Positions 1 to 7,037 of a DNA stretch of 11,116 bases are shown here, one piece after another; positions within the stretch are counted from its first letter, which is position 1; the number at the start of each line of letters is the position of its first letter. The position numbers were made by a program, and so were the translations under genes. This DNA is from Caldimicrobium sp964493015 (GTDB taxonomy: Bacteria > Desulfobacterota > Thermodesulfobacteria > Thermodesulfobacteriales > Thermodesulfobacteriaceae), in assembly GCA_964493015.1 (NCBI GenBank), contig CAZBLU010000046.1, forward strand, positions 1 to 11,116. The letters run 5' to 3'. Below the pieces are notes generated by a model, which made no database searches, had not been told where the DNA came from, and worked only from the letters and a program-made list of their open reading frames with translations.

Positions 1-752
1 CAGCCTTTATTGATGAGAATAGATTTGCCAATGATGAACTTACCCAGTTTATGAATGAGGCCTTGGTGAATAATCCTACAGCCAATCTTGTGAGCTATGA
101 CTATGGAGTGGCCTTAGAGCTTGGCAAAGGGCCTATTAGTTTCAAAGTACTTGGCATGCAAAGTAAGACTGAATTTGAAAGTGAGGATTTAGAGCTTAAG
201 CGAAGATTTCATAGAAAAAATTATAACTACTATGCCTCTCAGGTAGGTTATAGATGGGAAACCCCCTTAGGGGAGGGAAATCTAAGAGTTTATGGCTTTA
301 CCACTAATAAAAAGTTTCCAAGCTTTGATGAGGAGCCAAAGAAAAAGGCTTTAAAGGGTTGGGGAGTCTCCTTTGATCAGGACCTAATTAAGGAGCATCT
401 TGGGGTCTTTGCAAGGGTTGGCTTTCAAAGTGATAAGGTTCTAGTTGACTATAAAAGTATGTATTCCCTTGGGCTAAGCTCAAAGATTTGTATACCCCGA
501 TTTAGGGAGCTCACCTTTGGGGCAGGGTATGCCTATCTTAAGGCCCCTTCAAAGCATGAAGAGCTAAAAAATACGAGGCTCTTAGAGGCCTATGTGGCTA
601 TTCCCCTCTATGAGGTTGAGAAAAAATTTAGCTCGATTTTGACCTTAGATTGGCAATATATGAAAGATAAGTTAAAAGAGAATGAAGAGGAGGGTATACC
701 TTCAGAGAGAAGAGGACACATCTGGGGGATAAGGTTAAATCTTGCCTTTTAA
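1..752 (+). CDS. Carbohydrate-selective porin, OprB-like, C-terminal part (5' end outside window)
   Basis: Only the last 249 codons are present. The reading frame is open from base 3 through the first ATG at 51, so that ATG is internal and the true start lies upstream. The N-terminal part of the fragment reads DENRFANDELTQFMNEAL and continues into VNNP, which resembles the conserved OprB-family segment (Asp/Asn-rich, then TQF-N-A and NN). The rest alternates polar and hydrophobic residues with many Tyr, Gly and charged turns, as in an outer-membrane beta-barrel. It ends in a terminal Phe (RLNLAF), the usual C-terminal signal for barrel insertion. The expected role is passive uptake of sugars or other small solutes across the outer membrane. 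The family call rests on one motif plus barrel architecture; another porin family is possible. A hairpin follows the stop, and no downstream gene seems co-transcribed. Confidence 0.62.
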   Translation, partial: AFIDENRFANDELTQFMNEALVNNPTANLVSYDYGVALELGKGPISFKVLGMQSKTEFESEDLELKRRFHRKNYNYYASQVGYRWETPLGEGNLRVYGFTTNKKFPSFDEEPKKKALKGWGVSFDQDLIKEHLGVFARVGFQSDKVLVDYKSMYSLGLSSKICIPRFRELTFGAGYAYLKAPSKHEELKNTRLLEAYVAIPLYEVEKKFSSILTLDWQYMKDKLKENEEEGIPSERRGHIWGIRLNLAF

Positions 753-763
753 AGAGTTTTGAA

Positions 764-815
764 AAAAGGGGCAGGATGCTATGGAAAAGCCGTGAATTCA
801 AGCCCTGTCCCTTTT
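764..815 (+). terminator. Probable intrinsic terminator after the porin gene
   Basis: A 12-bp stem pairs 764-775 (AAAAGGGGCAGG) with 804-815 (CCTGTCCCTTTT), with one G-U pair. Three further pairs (778-780 with 801-803) sit inside after a 2-base bulge. The 20-base loop can itself form a short ATGG/CCGT hairpin. The A-rich 5' flank and T-rich 3' flank suit a terminator that could work in both directions. The U tract is only four residues and the loop is large, so some other structured RNA element is not excluded. Confidence 0.5.
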
Positions 816-877
816 GTCATTAGAAATTCATTATTCTTTTTCGTGTGAAAAGTGGGTCTGTCATAATAAAATATAGC

Positions 878-906
878 TTGACAAAGGTTCAATAAGTCCG
901 TAAAAT
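878..906 (+). promoter_or_regulatory. Near-consensus sigma70-type promoter, apparently giving a leaderless mRNA
   Basis: TTGACA (878-883) and TAAAAT (901-906) are separated by exactly 17 bases. Transcription would normally begin 6-8 bases after the -10 box, at about 912-914. The ATG of the next gene is at 914. No Shine-Dalgarno sequence lies between the -10 box and the ATG, and an in-frame TAA at 908-910 excludes an earlier start. The mRNA should therefore begin at or within about two bases of its start codon. Confidence 0.72.
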
Positions 907-913
907 TTAAGTT

Positions 914-1540
914 ATGAATCTCACGGCCAAACGATATATTTTGAGAAAGGTTTACAGTCCTTTTGCTTGTATTTTTGGCAAATTAGGAATCCCGCCAAAT
1001 TTTGTTACATCTCTTTCTCTTCTCTTAGGCATGGCTTCAGCCTTGGCTTATTATTATGAAAATCCTCTTACAGGGCTCTTTTTCCTCCTACTTTCAGGTT
1101 TGTTTGATCTCATTGATGGTGAGGTAGCTCGTTTTCAAGAGAAGCCTACGAAATTTGGAGCTGTTTATGATTGGTTAGTGGACAAATGGGTAGATGGCCT
1201 TATTCTTGGCACTATTGGGTTTATTTATGCAAGTCCTGGCTGGGCTATCTTTGCTATCACCTTTTCTATGTTGCACTCTTTCATCAAACCTGTTGTCTAT
1301 GCAGAAATTGGCTATGAAGTTAAAATTCAAGGAAAGATACAGGATCCTTTAGAGGGAATAGGTTTTTTTGGACGACCTGAAACTCATCTCACTTTAGCTA
1401 TATTTACTCTACTTGAAAAGACCCATTTTGAAGTGGGGCTTGAGCAGGGTATTAAGGTTATCACTCTCCTTACAGCCCTATCTCTCTTGCAGAGAGTCTA
1501 CTTCTTATATAAAAATTTTGGGAAGGTGAAGGATGTTTAG
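914..1540 (+). CDS. CDP-alcohol phosphatidyltransferase family membrane protein
   Basis: This 208-residue integral membrane enzyme transfers a phosphoryl-alcohol from a CDP-alcohol (for example CDP-diacylglycerol) to an alcohol acceptor such as inositol phosphate or glycerol phosphate. The full catalytic signature is present: D65, D68-G69, A72-R73, G82, D86 and D90, i.e. DG-x2-AR-x8-G-x3-D-x3-D, whose aspartates bind the metal and CDP. About five to six hydrophobic segments are visible (near 32-48, 52-66, 93-105, 107-125, 158-168 and 178-198), matching the six-helix family fold. GRPE at 153-156 resembles the conserved Arg-containing motif seen in many relatives. The acceptor cannot be read from sequence; phosphatidylglycerol-phosphate, inositol-phosphate or archaetidyl-type synthases, or the di-myo-inositol-phosphate synthase branch, are all possible. 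The start is fixed by an upstream in-frame stop and by the promoter. Its 3' end overlaps the next gene by 8 bases. Confidence 0.85.
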   Translation: MNLTAKRYILRKVYSPFACIFGKLGIPPNFVTSLSLLLGMASALAYYYENPLTGLFFLLLSGLFDLIDGEVARFQEKPTKFGAVYDWLVDKWVDGLILGTIGFIYASPGWAIFAITFSMLHSFIKPVVYAEIGYEVKIQGKIQDPLEGIGFFGRPETHLTLAIFTLLEKTHFEVGLEQGIKVITLLTALSLLQRVYFLYKNFGKVKDV

Positions 1541-2195
1541 ACCTTACGTAATTATTGTCTCAGAGGTTACTTTGGATGGAAAGCTCACCCTTTATCGAGG
1601 AGCTTCCTCTAAGGAACTTATGAGCCTCATGACTAAGGAAGTGTATAAATACCTGCATGGGATTAGAGCCCAAGTTGACGGCATTATGGTTGGTTGTGAA
1701 ACGGTTAGGACCGATGACCCCAGTTTAACGGTCCGTTATGTGGAAGGAAAAAATCCTGTAAGGATCATACCCTGTTCTACGGCTAATGTGCCCTATAATG
1801 CCCAGATTTTTTCCAAAGATGCCCCTACTATCATTGTCACCACCCAAAGAGCCCCCTTAGAGAGAATTGAAAAAATCAAAAGCTTGGGAGCTAAGGTCTT
1901 GATCGTAGGGGAGGACCTGGTAGACTTCGAAAAACTCCTTCCCCTTCTTTACGAAAAAGGTATTAAGAAACTTATGGTTGAAGGAGGAGCCTCTATTAAC
2001 TGGGAATTTATGAGGCTTGGCTTTGTGGACGAATTAAGACTTATTCACTTGCCTGTAGTTGTAGGCGGAGAAAATGTGCCCACCCTGGTAGGAGGAGAAG
2101 GCTTTAAAAGTCTTAAAAAAATTTTGCCCTTTAGCATAGTAAATCACTTTGTCATAGATAATTTTTTAATTACGGAATGGAAAGTTAAAAGATAA
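1533..2195 (+). CDS. Stand-alone RibD C-terminal-type reductase (diaminohydroxyphosphoribosylaminopyrimidine reductase-like)
   Basis: The 220-residue protein is a dihydrofolate-reductase-fold pyrimidine reductase without the cytidine-deaminase-like domain that precedes it in normal bacterial RibD. Family landmarks are S10/T13/D15-G16 near the N terminus, the block around VDGIMVGCETV (48-58) followed by DDPSLTVR (61-68), VEGGASIN (149-156) and PVVVGGE (174-180). These regions bind NADPH and the ribosylated pyrimidine phosphate. The expected reaction reduces the ribosyl side chain of the riboflavin precursor to ribityl in the cytoplasm. The stand-alone form is typical of archaea and fungi, where reduction precedes deamination. 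The start overlaps the previous gene by 8 bases, with an AAGGTGA ribosome site at 1523-1529, so translation is probably coupled. It ends 3 bp before the convergent alcohol dehydrogenase. The exact substrate is inferred from family only. Confidence 0.82.
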   Translation: MFRPYVIIVSEVTLDGKLTLYRGASSKELMSLMTKEVYKYLHGIRAQVDGIMVGCETVRTDDPSLTVRYVEGKNPVRIIPCSTANVPYNAQIFSKDAPTIIVTTQRAPLERIEKIKSLGAKVLIVGEDLVDFEKLLPLLYEKGIKKLMVEGGASINWEFMRLGFVDELRLIHLPVVVGGENVPTLVGGEGFKSLKKILPFSIVNHFVIDNFLITEWKVKR

Positions 2196-2198
2196 GCT

Positions 2199-3359
2199 CT
2201 ATCCACTGTAGGCTATTTCATATAACTCTTGGATATCCTCTTTAGAAAAATCTCTTTCCGCCTTCCAGATATAGAGAATTTCCCAAGCTTTCTCTACGAG
2301 ATCAGGTAGAACCTCTCTTTTAATTTGCAGTTCCTTAAAAGATTTAGGGAGTTCAAACCTTTCTAAAATATTATCATAGGCCTTAAGCCCCCTTTTGGCT
2401 AAATCAGGCCCTTGTGACAAATCTAAAACCTTGAGATAAAACCTTCTCACCATTTCATGTGCCCCATATCTTTTGAGATAGGCCCTCATGAGGATAGCCA
2501 AACCAAGACCGTGAGGAAGGTCTAAAGATCCACTAAGAGGATGCTCTAAGGAGTGGAGAAAGAACCGATAGCTCCCTAAACCAGCTCTGGTAAGAGGAGA
2601 AAGGGCTAAGAGTGAAAGCCACTGTATCTGGCTTCTGGCGAGATAATTTTCAGGCTCCTTATAGGCTATATATCCCCATTTGAGTAAGTCTTTCATAAAT
2701 AGTATCAATATATCCTCAGTAACCGTAGATTCTTGATAGGCTCGAAACATAAAATATTCAAAGAGATGAGAGAAGGCGTCCATAACCCCATAGGCCGTGT
2801 GATTAGGTGGGACCGTGAAGGTTAAAGTAGGATCAAGAAAAGTAATTTTAGGGAAGAGTAAGGGCGATCTTAAGCTCAGCTTATAGCCCTTTTTATCGTT
2901 GACAATAACGGTAACTTCATTAGCCTCTGAGCCTGTGCCAGCAATAGTAGAGATTACTATTAGAGGTAAGGCTTGCTGAGGAGCTCCCCTTCTCTCAAAA
3001 AAATCCCAGAGGGTTTCGCGGTGAAAATAGCCGCAGGCAATGGCCTTAGCAGCATCAATAACACTACCCCCACCCACAGCCAACAGAAAATCTGGTTTAA
3101 ATTCTTGGGCCTTCTCCACAGCAAGCAAAACTTGAGAAAGAGGAGGATTTGACTTAATCCCCCCAAACTCTGTCCACTCTAAGCCACTTTGTTTAAGGCA
3201 TGAGATCATTTTTTCATAAAGCCCAGTTTTCTTTATAGAACCTCGGCCATAGAGTAGAAGACATCTTCTACCAAGGGAGGGAAGTTCTTTGGGAAGCCTC
3301 CTTAGGGCCTCTTTTCCGAAGATAATCTTTGTGGGAAAATAGAAGTCAAAATCCTTCAT
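2199..3359 (-). CDS. Iron-containing (type III) alcohol dehydrogenase, YqhD/butanol-dehydrogenase-like
   Basis: This 386-residue cytoplasmic oxidoreductase should interconvert an alcohol and its aldehyde with NAD(P)H. The N-terminal half carries the dinucleotide motif GGGSVIDAAKAIA (96-108) and the STIAGTGSEAN segment (137-147). The four expected metal ligands are present: D194 and H198 in DAFSH, H269, and H283 in PHG. The 14-residue spacing between the last two histidines matches FucO and YqhD. The opening YFPTKIIFG and the LWDFF segment fit the YqhD/BDH branch, which usually reduces aldehydes with NADPH. The start ATG has no ribosome site; only 7 bases separate it from a strong hairpin that ends the acs unit. 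The next in-frame Met is residue 51, too late for the family. The gene lies downstream of acs in the same direction, consistent with acetaldehyde/acetate metabolism, but substrate and co-transcription are inference. Confidence 0.88.
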   Translation of the reverse strand: MKDFDFYFPTKIIFGKEALRRLPKELPSLGRRCLLLYGRGSIKKTGLYEKMISCLKQSGLEWTEFGGIKSNPPLSQVLLAVEKAQEFKPDFLLAVGGGSVIDAAKAIACGYFHRETLWDFFERRGAPQQALPLIVISTIAGTGSEANEVTVIVNDKKGYKLSLRSPLLFPKITFLDPTLTFTVPPNHTAYGVMDAFSHLFEYFMFRAYQESTVTEDILILFMKDLLKWGYIAYKEPENYLARSQIQWLSLLALSPLTRAGLGSYRFFLHSLEHPLSGSLDLPHGLGLAILMRAYLKRYGAHEMVRRFYLKVLDLSQGPDLAKRGLKAYDNILERFELPKSFKELQIKREVLPDLVEKAWEILYIWKAERDFSKEDIQELYEIAYSG

Positions 3360-3366
3360 AATGAAT

Positions 3367-3386
3367 AGGCCCCCTATTGGGGGCCT
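3367..3386 (-). terminator. GC-rich hairpin between acs and the alcohol dehydrogenase
   Basis: GGCCCCC (3368-3374) and GGGGGCC (3379-3385) form a perfect 7-bp stem with a four-base TATT/AATA loop; an A-T pair at 3367/3386 extends it to 8 bp. It lies 14 bases past the acs stop and 7 bases before the downstream ATG. The minus-strand bases after it (TATTCATTATG) are T-rich but broken, so termination may be partial. It could act as an attenuator setting how much alcohol dehydrogenase mRNA follows acs. Confidence 0.6.
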
Positions 3387-3400
3387 TAATTAGCTTAAGC

Positions 3401-5383
3401 CTATTTACCAAAGATAGCCTTTCTACCTTGGATAATTTCTTCCACCACAGATGGGTCAGCAAGGGTGGAAGTATCCCCTAAATCATCATAAATACCAGCT
3501 GCTACCTTTCTCAAAATTCTTCTCATAATTTTTCCAGATCTTGTTTTGGGAAGACCCGTAGTAAATTGAATAACATCAGGAGTAGCCACAGGCCCTATTT
3601 CCTTTCTAATGTGTTGAATAAGTTTTTTCTTGAGTTCTTCAGAGGGCTCATAACCCTCTTTGAGGACTATATAGGCATAGATAGCTTCACCCTTGATCTC
3701 ATGGGGCATACCCACAACGGCAGCCTCAGCTACTGCTGGATGAGCCACAAAGGCTGACTCTAATTCCATAGTGCCAATACGATGACCAGAGACATTGATA
3801 ACATCATCAAGCCTCCCCATAATCCAAAAATAACCATCTTCGTCAACTCGAGCACCATCGCCCGTGAGATAATAGCCAGGGAACCTACTAAAATAAATCT
3901 CTTTAAATCTCTCTGGATCACCCCAGACCCCTCTTGCCATACCTGGCCAAGCTCTCTTGATACAAAGATGACCACCTTCATTCACATCGGCTGGGGTGCC
4001 ATCCGCTCTTAAAACTACTGGCTCAATCCCAGGTAAAGGAAGAGTAGCGGAACCAGGTTTTTGAGGTATAGCGTAAGGAAGAGGTGAGATTAGATGCCCT
4101 CCTGTTTCAGTCTGCCACCAAGTATCCACTATAGGGATTCTTCCCCTACCAACATTTTTATAATACCAGATCCAGGCCTCAGGATTAATAGGTTCCCCAA
4201 CAGTTCCGAGAATTCTTAAAGAAGAGAGGTCATATTTTGCTGGCCATTCTTCTCCTTCTCTCATTAGAGCACGGATAACTGTGGGAGCTGTATAAAAAAT
4301 GGTTACCTTATATCTATCAACGAGCTCCCACCATCTGCCTGGATTAGGATAAGTGGGGACCCCCTCGTAGATAAAAACTGTGGCTCCTAAGGCAAGAGGC
4401 CCATAAACAATATAAGAATGCCCCGTAATCCAACCAATATCGGCAGTACACCAGAGAATATCCTCTGGTCTTAAATCAAATACCCATTGTGTTGTATGAG
4501 CGGTATAGACCAAATATCCACCCGTAGTATGGAAAATCCCTTTAGGCTTACCTGTAGATCCAGAGGTGTATAAAATAAACAATATATCCTCTGCATCCAT
4601 CTCTTCACAAGGACAATATCTTTCAAAGTCTCTATTTCGAATTAGATCCTCATAGAGAAGCCCTCTATCATCAGAGAGTGTAATCTCCTCGCCAAAACGA
4701 TTAACTACGATATATTTTTCAATACAATCACATTCACTAACTGCCGTTTCTGCGTTATTAAGCAGATTTATCTTTCGACCACCACGATAGGTTCCATCGG
4801 CGGTGATGAGGATCTTGGCACCAGCATCAAGGATCCTTGACTTAAGAGCCTCGGCAGAAAACCCCCCAAAGACCACACTATGAATAGCTCCAATTCTTGC
4901 ACAGGCAAGCATAGCAGCCACTGCTTCAGGCATCATGGGCATGTAGATAGCAACCCTGTCCCCCTTTTTAACTCCGAGAGATTTCAAAATGTTGGCAAAT
5001 CTACAAACTTCATCATGGAGCATTTGATAGGTATAAACTCTCACATCTTTATCAGGCTCACCCTGCCAGATAAGGGCAGCCTTATTCTTGGTCTCAGGAT
5101 TAAGCAAATGCCTATCTAAACAATTATAAGCGGCATTGAGCTTCCCACCTTCAAAAAACCTTATCTCAGGCTTATGAAAGTCCCAATAACAAGTTCTATC
5201 CCAATATTTAAACCAGGTAATCAACTCTTTAGCCCTTTCAGACCAAAAACCATCGGGATCTTTCAATGAATATTCATAGATTTGATCATACTGATATCTA
5301 CTTGCTATGTATGCCTGATCTTTCCCCTCCTGAGGTGGATAAAAAAGCCGCTCTTCTTTTAAAAGGGCCTCTATTTCAGCCAT
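3401..5383 (-). CDS. acs: Acetyl-CoA synthetase, AMP-forming (EC 6.2.1.1)
   Basis: The 660-residue protein has the normal full length of bacterial Acs. It activates acetate to acetyl-CoA through an acetyl-adenylate, using ATP and CoA, in the cytoplasm. Diagnostic motifs appear in order: the phosphate loop YTSGSTGKPKG (272-282); GWITGHSY (317-324); DTWWQTETGG (420-429), whose second Trp (W423) corresponds to the residue that restricts the pocket to acetate; the hinge region around YLTGDGARVDEDGY and GRLDDVINVSGHR (505-535); and PKTRSGKIMRR (612-622). In the last motif K618 is the adenylation lysine that Pat-type acetyltransferases silence and deacetylases restore in other bacteria. A full-strength ribosome site, GGGAGGTGA (5387-5395), lies 3 bases from the ATG. 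A 44-bp gap separates it from the upstream deaminase, and a GC-rich hairpin follows its stop. No frameshift or missing residue is seen. Confidence 0.97.
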   Translation of the reverse strand: MAEIEALLKEERLFYPPQEGKDQAYIASRYQYDQIYEYSLKDPDGFWSERAKELITWFKYWDRTCYWDFHKPEIRFFEGGKLNAAYNCLDRHLLNPETKNKAALIWQGEPDKDVRVYTYQMLHDEVCRFANILKSLGVKKGDRVAIYMPMMPEAVAAMLACARIGAIHSVVFGGFSAEALKSRILDAGAKILITADGTYRGGRKINLLNNAETAVSECDCIEKYIVVNRFGEEITLSDDRGLLYEDLIRNRDFERYCPCEEMDAEDILFILYTSGSTGKPKGIFHTTGGYLVYTAHTTQWVFDLRPEDILWCTADIGWITGHSYIVYGPLALGATVFIYEGVPTYPNPGRWWELVDRYKVTIFYTAPTVIRALMREGEEWPAKYDLSSLRILGTVGEPINPEAWIWYYKNVGRGRIPIVDTWWQTETGGHLISPLPYAIPQKPGSATLPLPGIEPVVLRADGTPADVNEGGHLCIKRAWPGMARGVWGDPERFKEIYFSRFPGYYLTGDGARVDEDGYFWIMGRLDDVINVSGHRIGTMELESAFVAHPAVAEAAVVGMPHEIKGEAIYAYIVLKEGYEPSEELKKKLIQHIRKEIGPVATPDVIQFTTGLPKTRSGKIMRRILRKVAAGIYDDLGDTSTLADPSVVEEIIQGRKAIFGK

Positions 5384-5410
5384 CAGTCACCTCCCAAAAT
5401 TTTTTATCAA

Positions 5411-5441
5411 ATTAGAAAAACAAAAAATCAAATTTTGTCAA
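5411..5441 (-). promoter_or_regulatory. Candidate promoter for acs inside the end of the deaminase gene
   Basis: On the minus strand TTGACA (5441-5436) is part of the last sense codons of the upstream deaminase. TCTAAT (5416-5411) lies 19 bases further on, followed by an AT-rich leader and the acs ribosome site. The -35 is perfect and the -10 matches 5 of 6, but the 19-base spacer is longer than ideal. acs may also be read from the deaminase promoter. Confidence 0.33.
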
Positions 5442-6765
5442 GAGTTGAGGAAAAATTCTTCTTTATAAAGTGTAAAATTTCCTCTTTGATCTCATAAATT
5501 TTTTCACGAACTAAATCTTCCTTAATAGTTAATAGACGATAATTTTTCATAATAAACTCTCCGTCAACGATTAGGTCAGCAATATAACCAGCCTTAGCAC
5601 TGTAGACGAGTAAGGAGAGGGGATTATAGTCAGGTTGTAAGGGAAGATGTTGCAGATCAAGGGTAGCTAAATCAGCTCTATACCCTGGAAGGATCTTTCC
5701 TGTATCGTTAAAGAAAAGGGCCTTTGCTCCCCCTTCTGTAGCCATATGAAAAACCTCTTTAGCAGTTATCACTGAAGGGTCTTCTCTTAATCCCTTATGA
5801 ATAAGGGCACATGTGCGCATTTCAGAGAAAAGATCAAGATCGTTATTACTGGCAGGGCCATCTGTCCCTAAGCCAAGAGTAATTCTTGCCTTAATCATCT
5901 CTGGAAGAGGTGCAATCCCCGATCCAAGTTTAAGATTGCTCTCAGGACAGTGCACAATCTTAACCCCTCTTTTAGCCATAAGCTCTATCTCTTCAGATTC
6001 TAATTTTACACAGTGCACGGCTAGTAAATTTTCCTTTAGACCTCCTAACTCATCAAGTAAAGCCACAGGGCGTTTCCCATACTTCTTAATTACTTCACTG
6101 ACTTCCTCTTTGTTTTCGGCTAAATGTATATGTATTGGAGCTCCATACTTATCAGCTAATTTAATACATTTCTTTATGGTTTCAGGGGAGCAAGTATAAA
6201 GAGTATGAGGTGAGACAGCAATTTTGATCTTTTTATTTCTCTGGAAGCCCTCTAAAAGCTCTACCGTTAATTGGAGCCCCTTTTCCAAAGGACCGTATCC
6301 AGGAGAGGGAAAATCAAAAAGTCCCTCGCCTAATAGGGCTTTAAGCCCTGTTTCTTCTGTAGCCCTGATAACCTCAGGTTCAAAGAGATACATATCACAA
6401 AAGAGGGTTATTCCTGACTTAATCATCTCAATAAGAGATAGTTTGGTGCCCCAGTAGACCCACTCGCGCTTTAAATGACTTTCCACAGGAAAGATATATT
6501 TAGTGAGCCAAGTCATAAGAGGTAAATCTTCAGCAAGCCCCCTCAAAATGCTCATAGGAGCATGGGTATGGGCATTAACCAGCCCTGGAAAAAGGATTTT
6601 ATTTCTCAAAGGAATAATAGGAAGTTGATGATACTTAGCCAAAACTTTACTTTGAGGGCCAACCTCAATTATCTTATGACCTTCAATAACAACAGCTCCT
6701 TCCCTTATAGGAGGGAGATCGGAAGAACAAAGCACCCAGTCGGAAACCAAAATCTTAGCCTTCAT
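5428..6765 (-). CDS. mtaD: Amidohydrolase, MTA/S-adenosylhomocysteine (or 5'-deoxyadenosine) deaminase family
   Basis: The 445-residue metallo-enzyme belongs to the cytosine-deaminase-like amidohydrolases typified by Thermotoga TM0936. They convert the adenine of S-adenosylhomocysteine or 5'-methylthioadenosine to hypoxanthine, releasing ammonia. The zinc site is complete: H66 and H68 in NAHTH, H214 in HIHLAE and D302 in GTDGP. E217 is the likely general acid/base, with H187 in SPHTLY and W86 in LMTWL at substrate-contact positions. A small beta domain (1-60 and about 360-410) flanks the barrel. Methanogen relatives (DadD) prefer 5'-deoxyadenosine, the radical SAM by-product, so specificity cannot be fixed by eye. 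The ATG at 6765 follows an in-frame stop by one codon and has only a weak ribosome site; an improved copy of the same start segment lies 29 bases upstream. It is first in a minus-strand series with acs. The symbol is by family resemblance. Confidence 0.85.
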   Translation of the reverse strand: MKAKILVSDWVLCSSDLPPIREGAVVIEGHKIIEVGPQSKVLAKYHQLPIIPLRNKILFPGLVNAHTHAPMSILRGLAEDLPLMTWLTKYIFPVESHLKREWVYWGTKLSLIEMIKSGITLFCDMYLFEPEVIRATEETGLKALLGEGLFDFPSPGYGPLEKGLQLTVELLEGFQRNKKIKIAVSPHTLYTCSPETIKKCIKLADKYGAPIHIHLAENKEEVSEVIKKYGKRPVALLDELGGLKENLLAVHCVKLESEEIELMAKRGVKIVHCPESNLKLGSGIAPLPEMIKARITLGLGTDGPASNNDLDLFSEMRTCALIHKGLREDPSVITAKEVFHMATEGGAKALFFNDTGKILPGYRADLATLDLQHLPLQPDYNPLSLLVYSAKAGYIADLIVDGEFIMKNYRLLTIKEDLVREKIYEIKEEILHFIKKNFSSTLDKI

Positions 6766-6810
6766 TTCTTACTCTGCCTAAATATTTTTCACATTCTCCT
6801 AATCTGCCTA
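6763..6810 (-). repeat. Direct duplication of the deaminase translation-start segment, with an AUG-UGA start-stop
   Basis: Read on the minus strand, TAGGCAGATTAGGAGAATG (6810-6792) is followed 30 bases later by TAGGCAGAGTAAGAAATG (6780-6763), which ends in the deaminase ATG. The two copies differ by two substitutions and one indel. The upstream copy has the better ribosome site (AGGAG), but its ATG is immediately followed by TGA. The gene's own copy has lost that site. This could be chance duplication or a minimal regulatory upstream ORF. Confidence 0.5.
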
Positions 6811-6849
6811 TACAATCTCGTCTACAAGAATGATTTATCCAGTGAAATT

Positions 6850-6893
6850 ATTTTAATTTATGACCTCTGAAAAGTCAATAAACAAAGAGTCAA
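6850..6893 (-). promoter_or_regulatory. Promoter for the deaminase gene, with a second TTGACT upstream
   Basis: On the minus strand TTGACT (6878-6873) and TAAAAT (6855-6850) are 17 bases apart, giving a start near 6843 and a leader of about 78 bases. A second copy of ATTGACT lies 15 bp further upstream (TTGACT at 6893-6888) with no matching -10 box. It may be chance or one half of a direct-repeat operator. The -10 hexamer is identical to that of the promoter at 901-906. Confidence 0.65.
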
Positions 6894-6994
6894 TAGACAT
6901 ATTGCATATATCCACCCCCTCTTATCCAGATTTGATGTGCCCTTTTGTAGGCTATAGATGTGATAAGTAAGAGAAAGCTTGATTTGCCAAACAA

Positions 6995-7037
6995 GGTATA
7001 GGCTTGGGTTTATATCTTTACCTTTAAAACCTATACC
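6995..7037. repeat. Inverted repeat GGTATAGG / CCTATACC
   Basis: GGTATAGG (6995-7002) and CCTATACC (7030-7037) are perfect 8-bp inverted copies around a 27-base spacer. The right arm forms part of the last codons of the remnant at 7024-7194. There is no T tract on either side, so a standard terminator is unlikely. It may be a weak mRNA 3'-end structure or an end of a lost element. Confidence 0.35.

Noticed and set aside
764..815. Small RNA or riboswitch rather than terminator
   Set aside because: The loop can fold further, but the position right after a stop, the long GC-rich stem and the T-rich flank are best explained by termination; kept only as an alternative.
5813..6199. 128-codon open frame on the + strand opposite the deaminase gene
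   Set aside because: It lies wholly inside a gene with intact catalytic motifs, has Ser/Leu-rich composition typical of an antisense shadow, and shows no recognisable domain.
6766..6843. Possible SAH or SAM riboswitch in the deaminase leader
   Set aside because: The leader is about 78 bases and I could not build any known riboswitch core; the clear features are the duplicated start segments.
6562..6870. 102-codon open frame on the + strand crossing the deaminase start
   Set aside because: It overlaps the conserved N terminus and the promoter of the deaminase, has no clear ribosome site, and its sequence shows no recognisable protein family.
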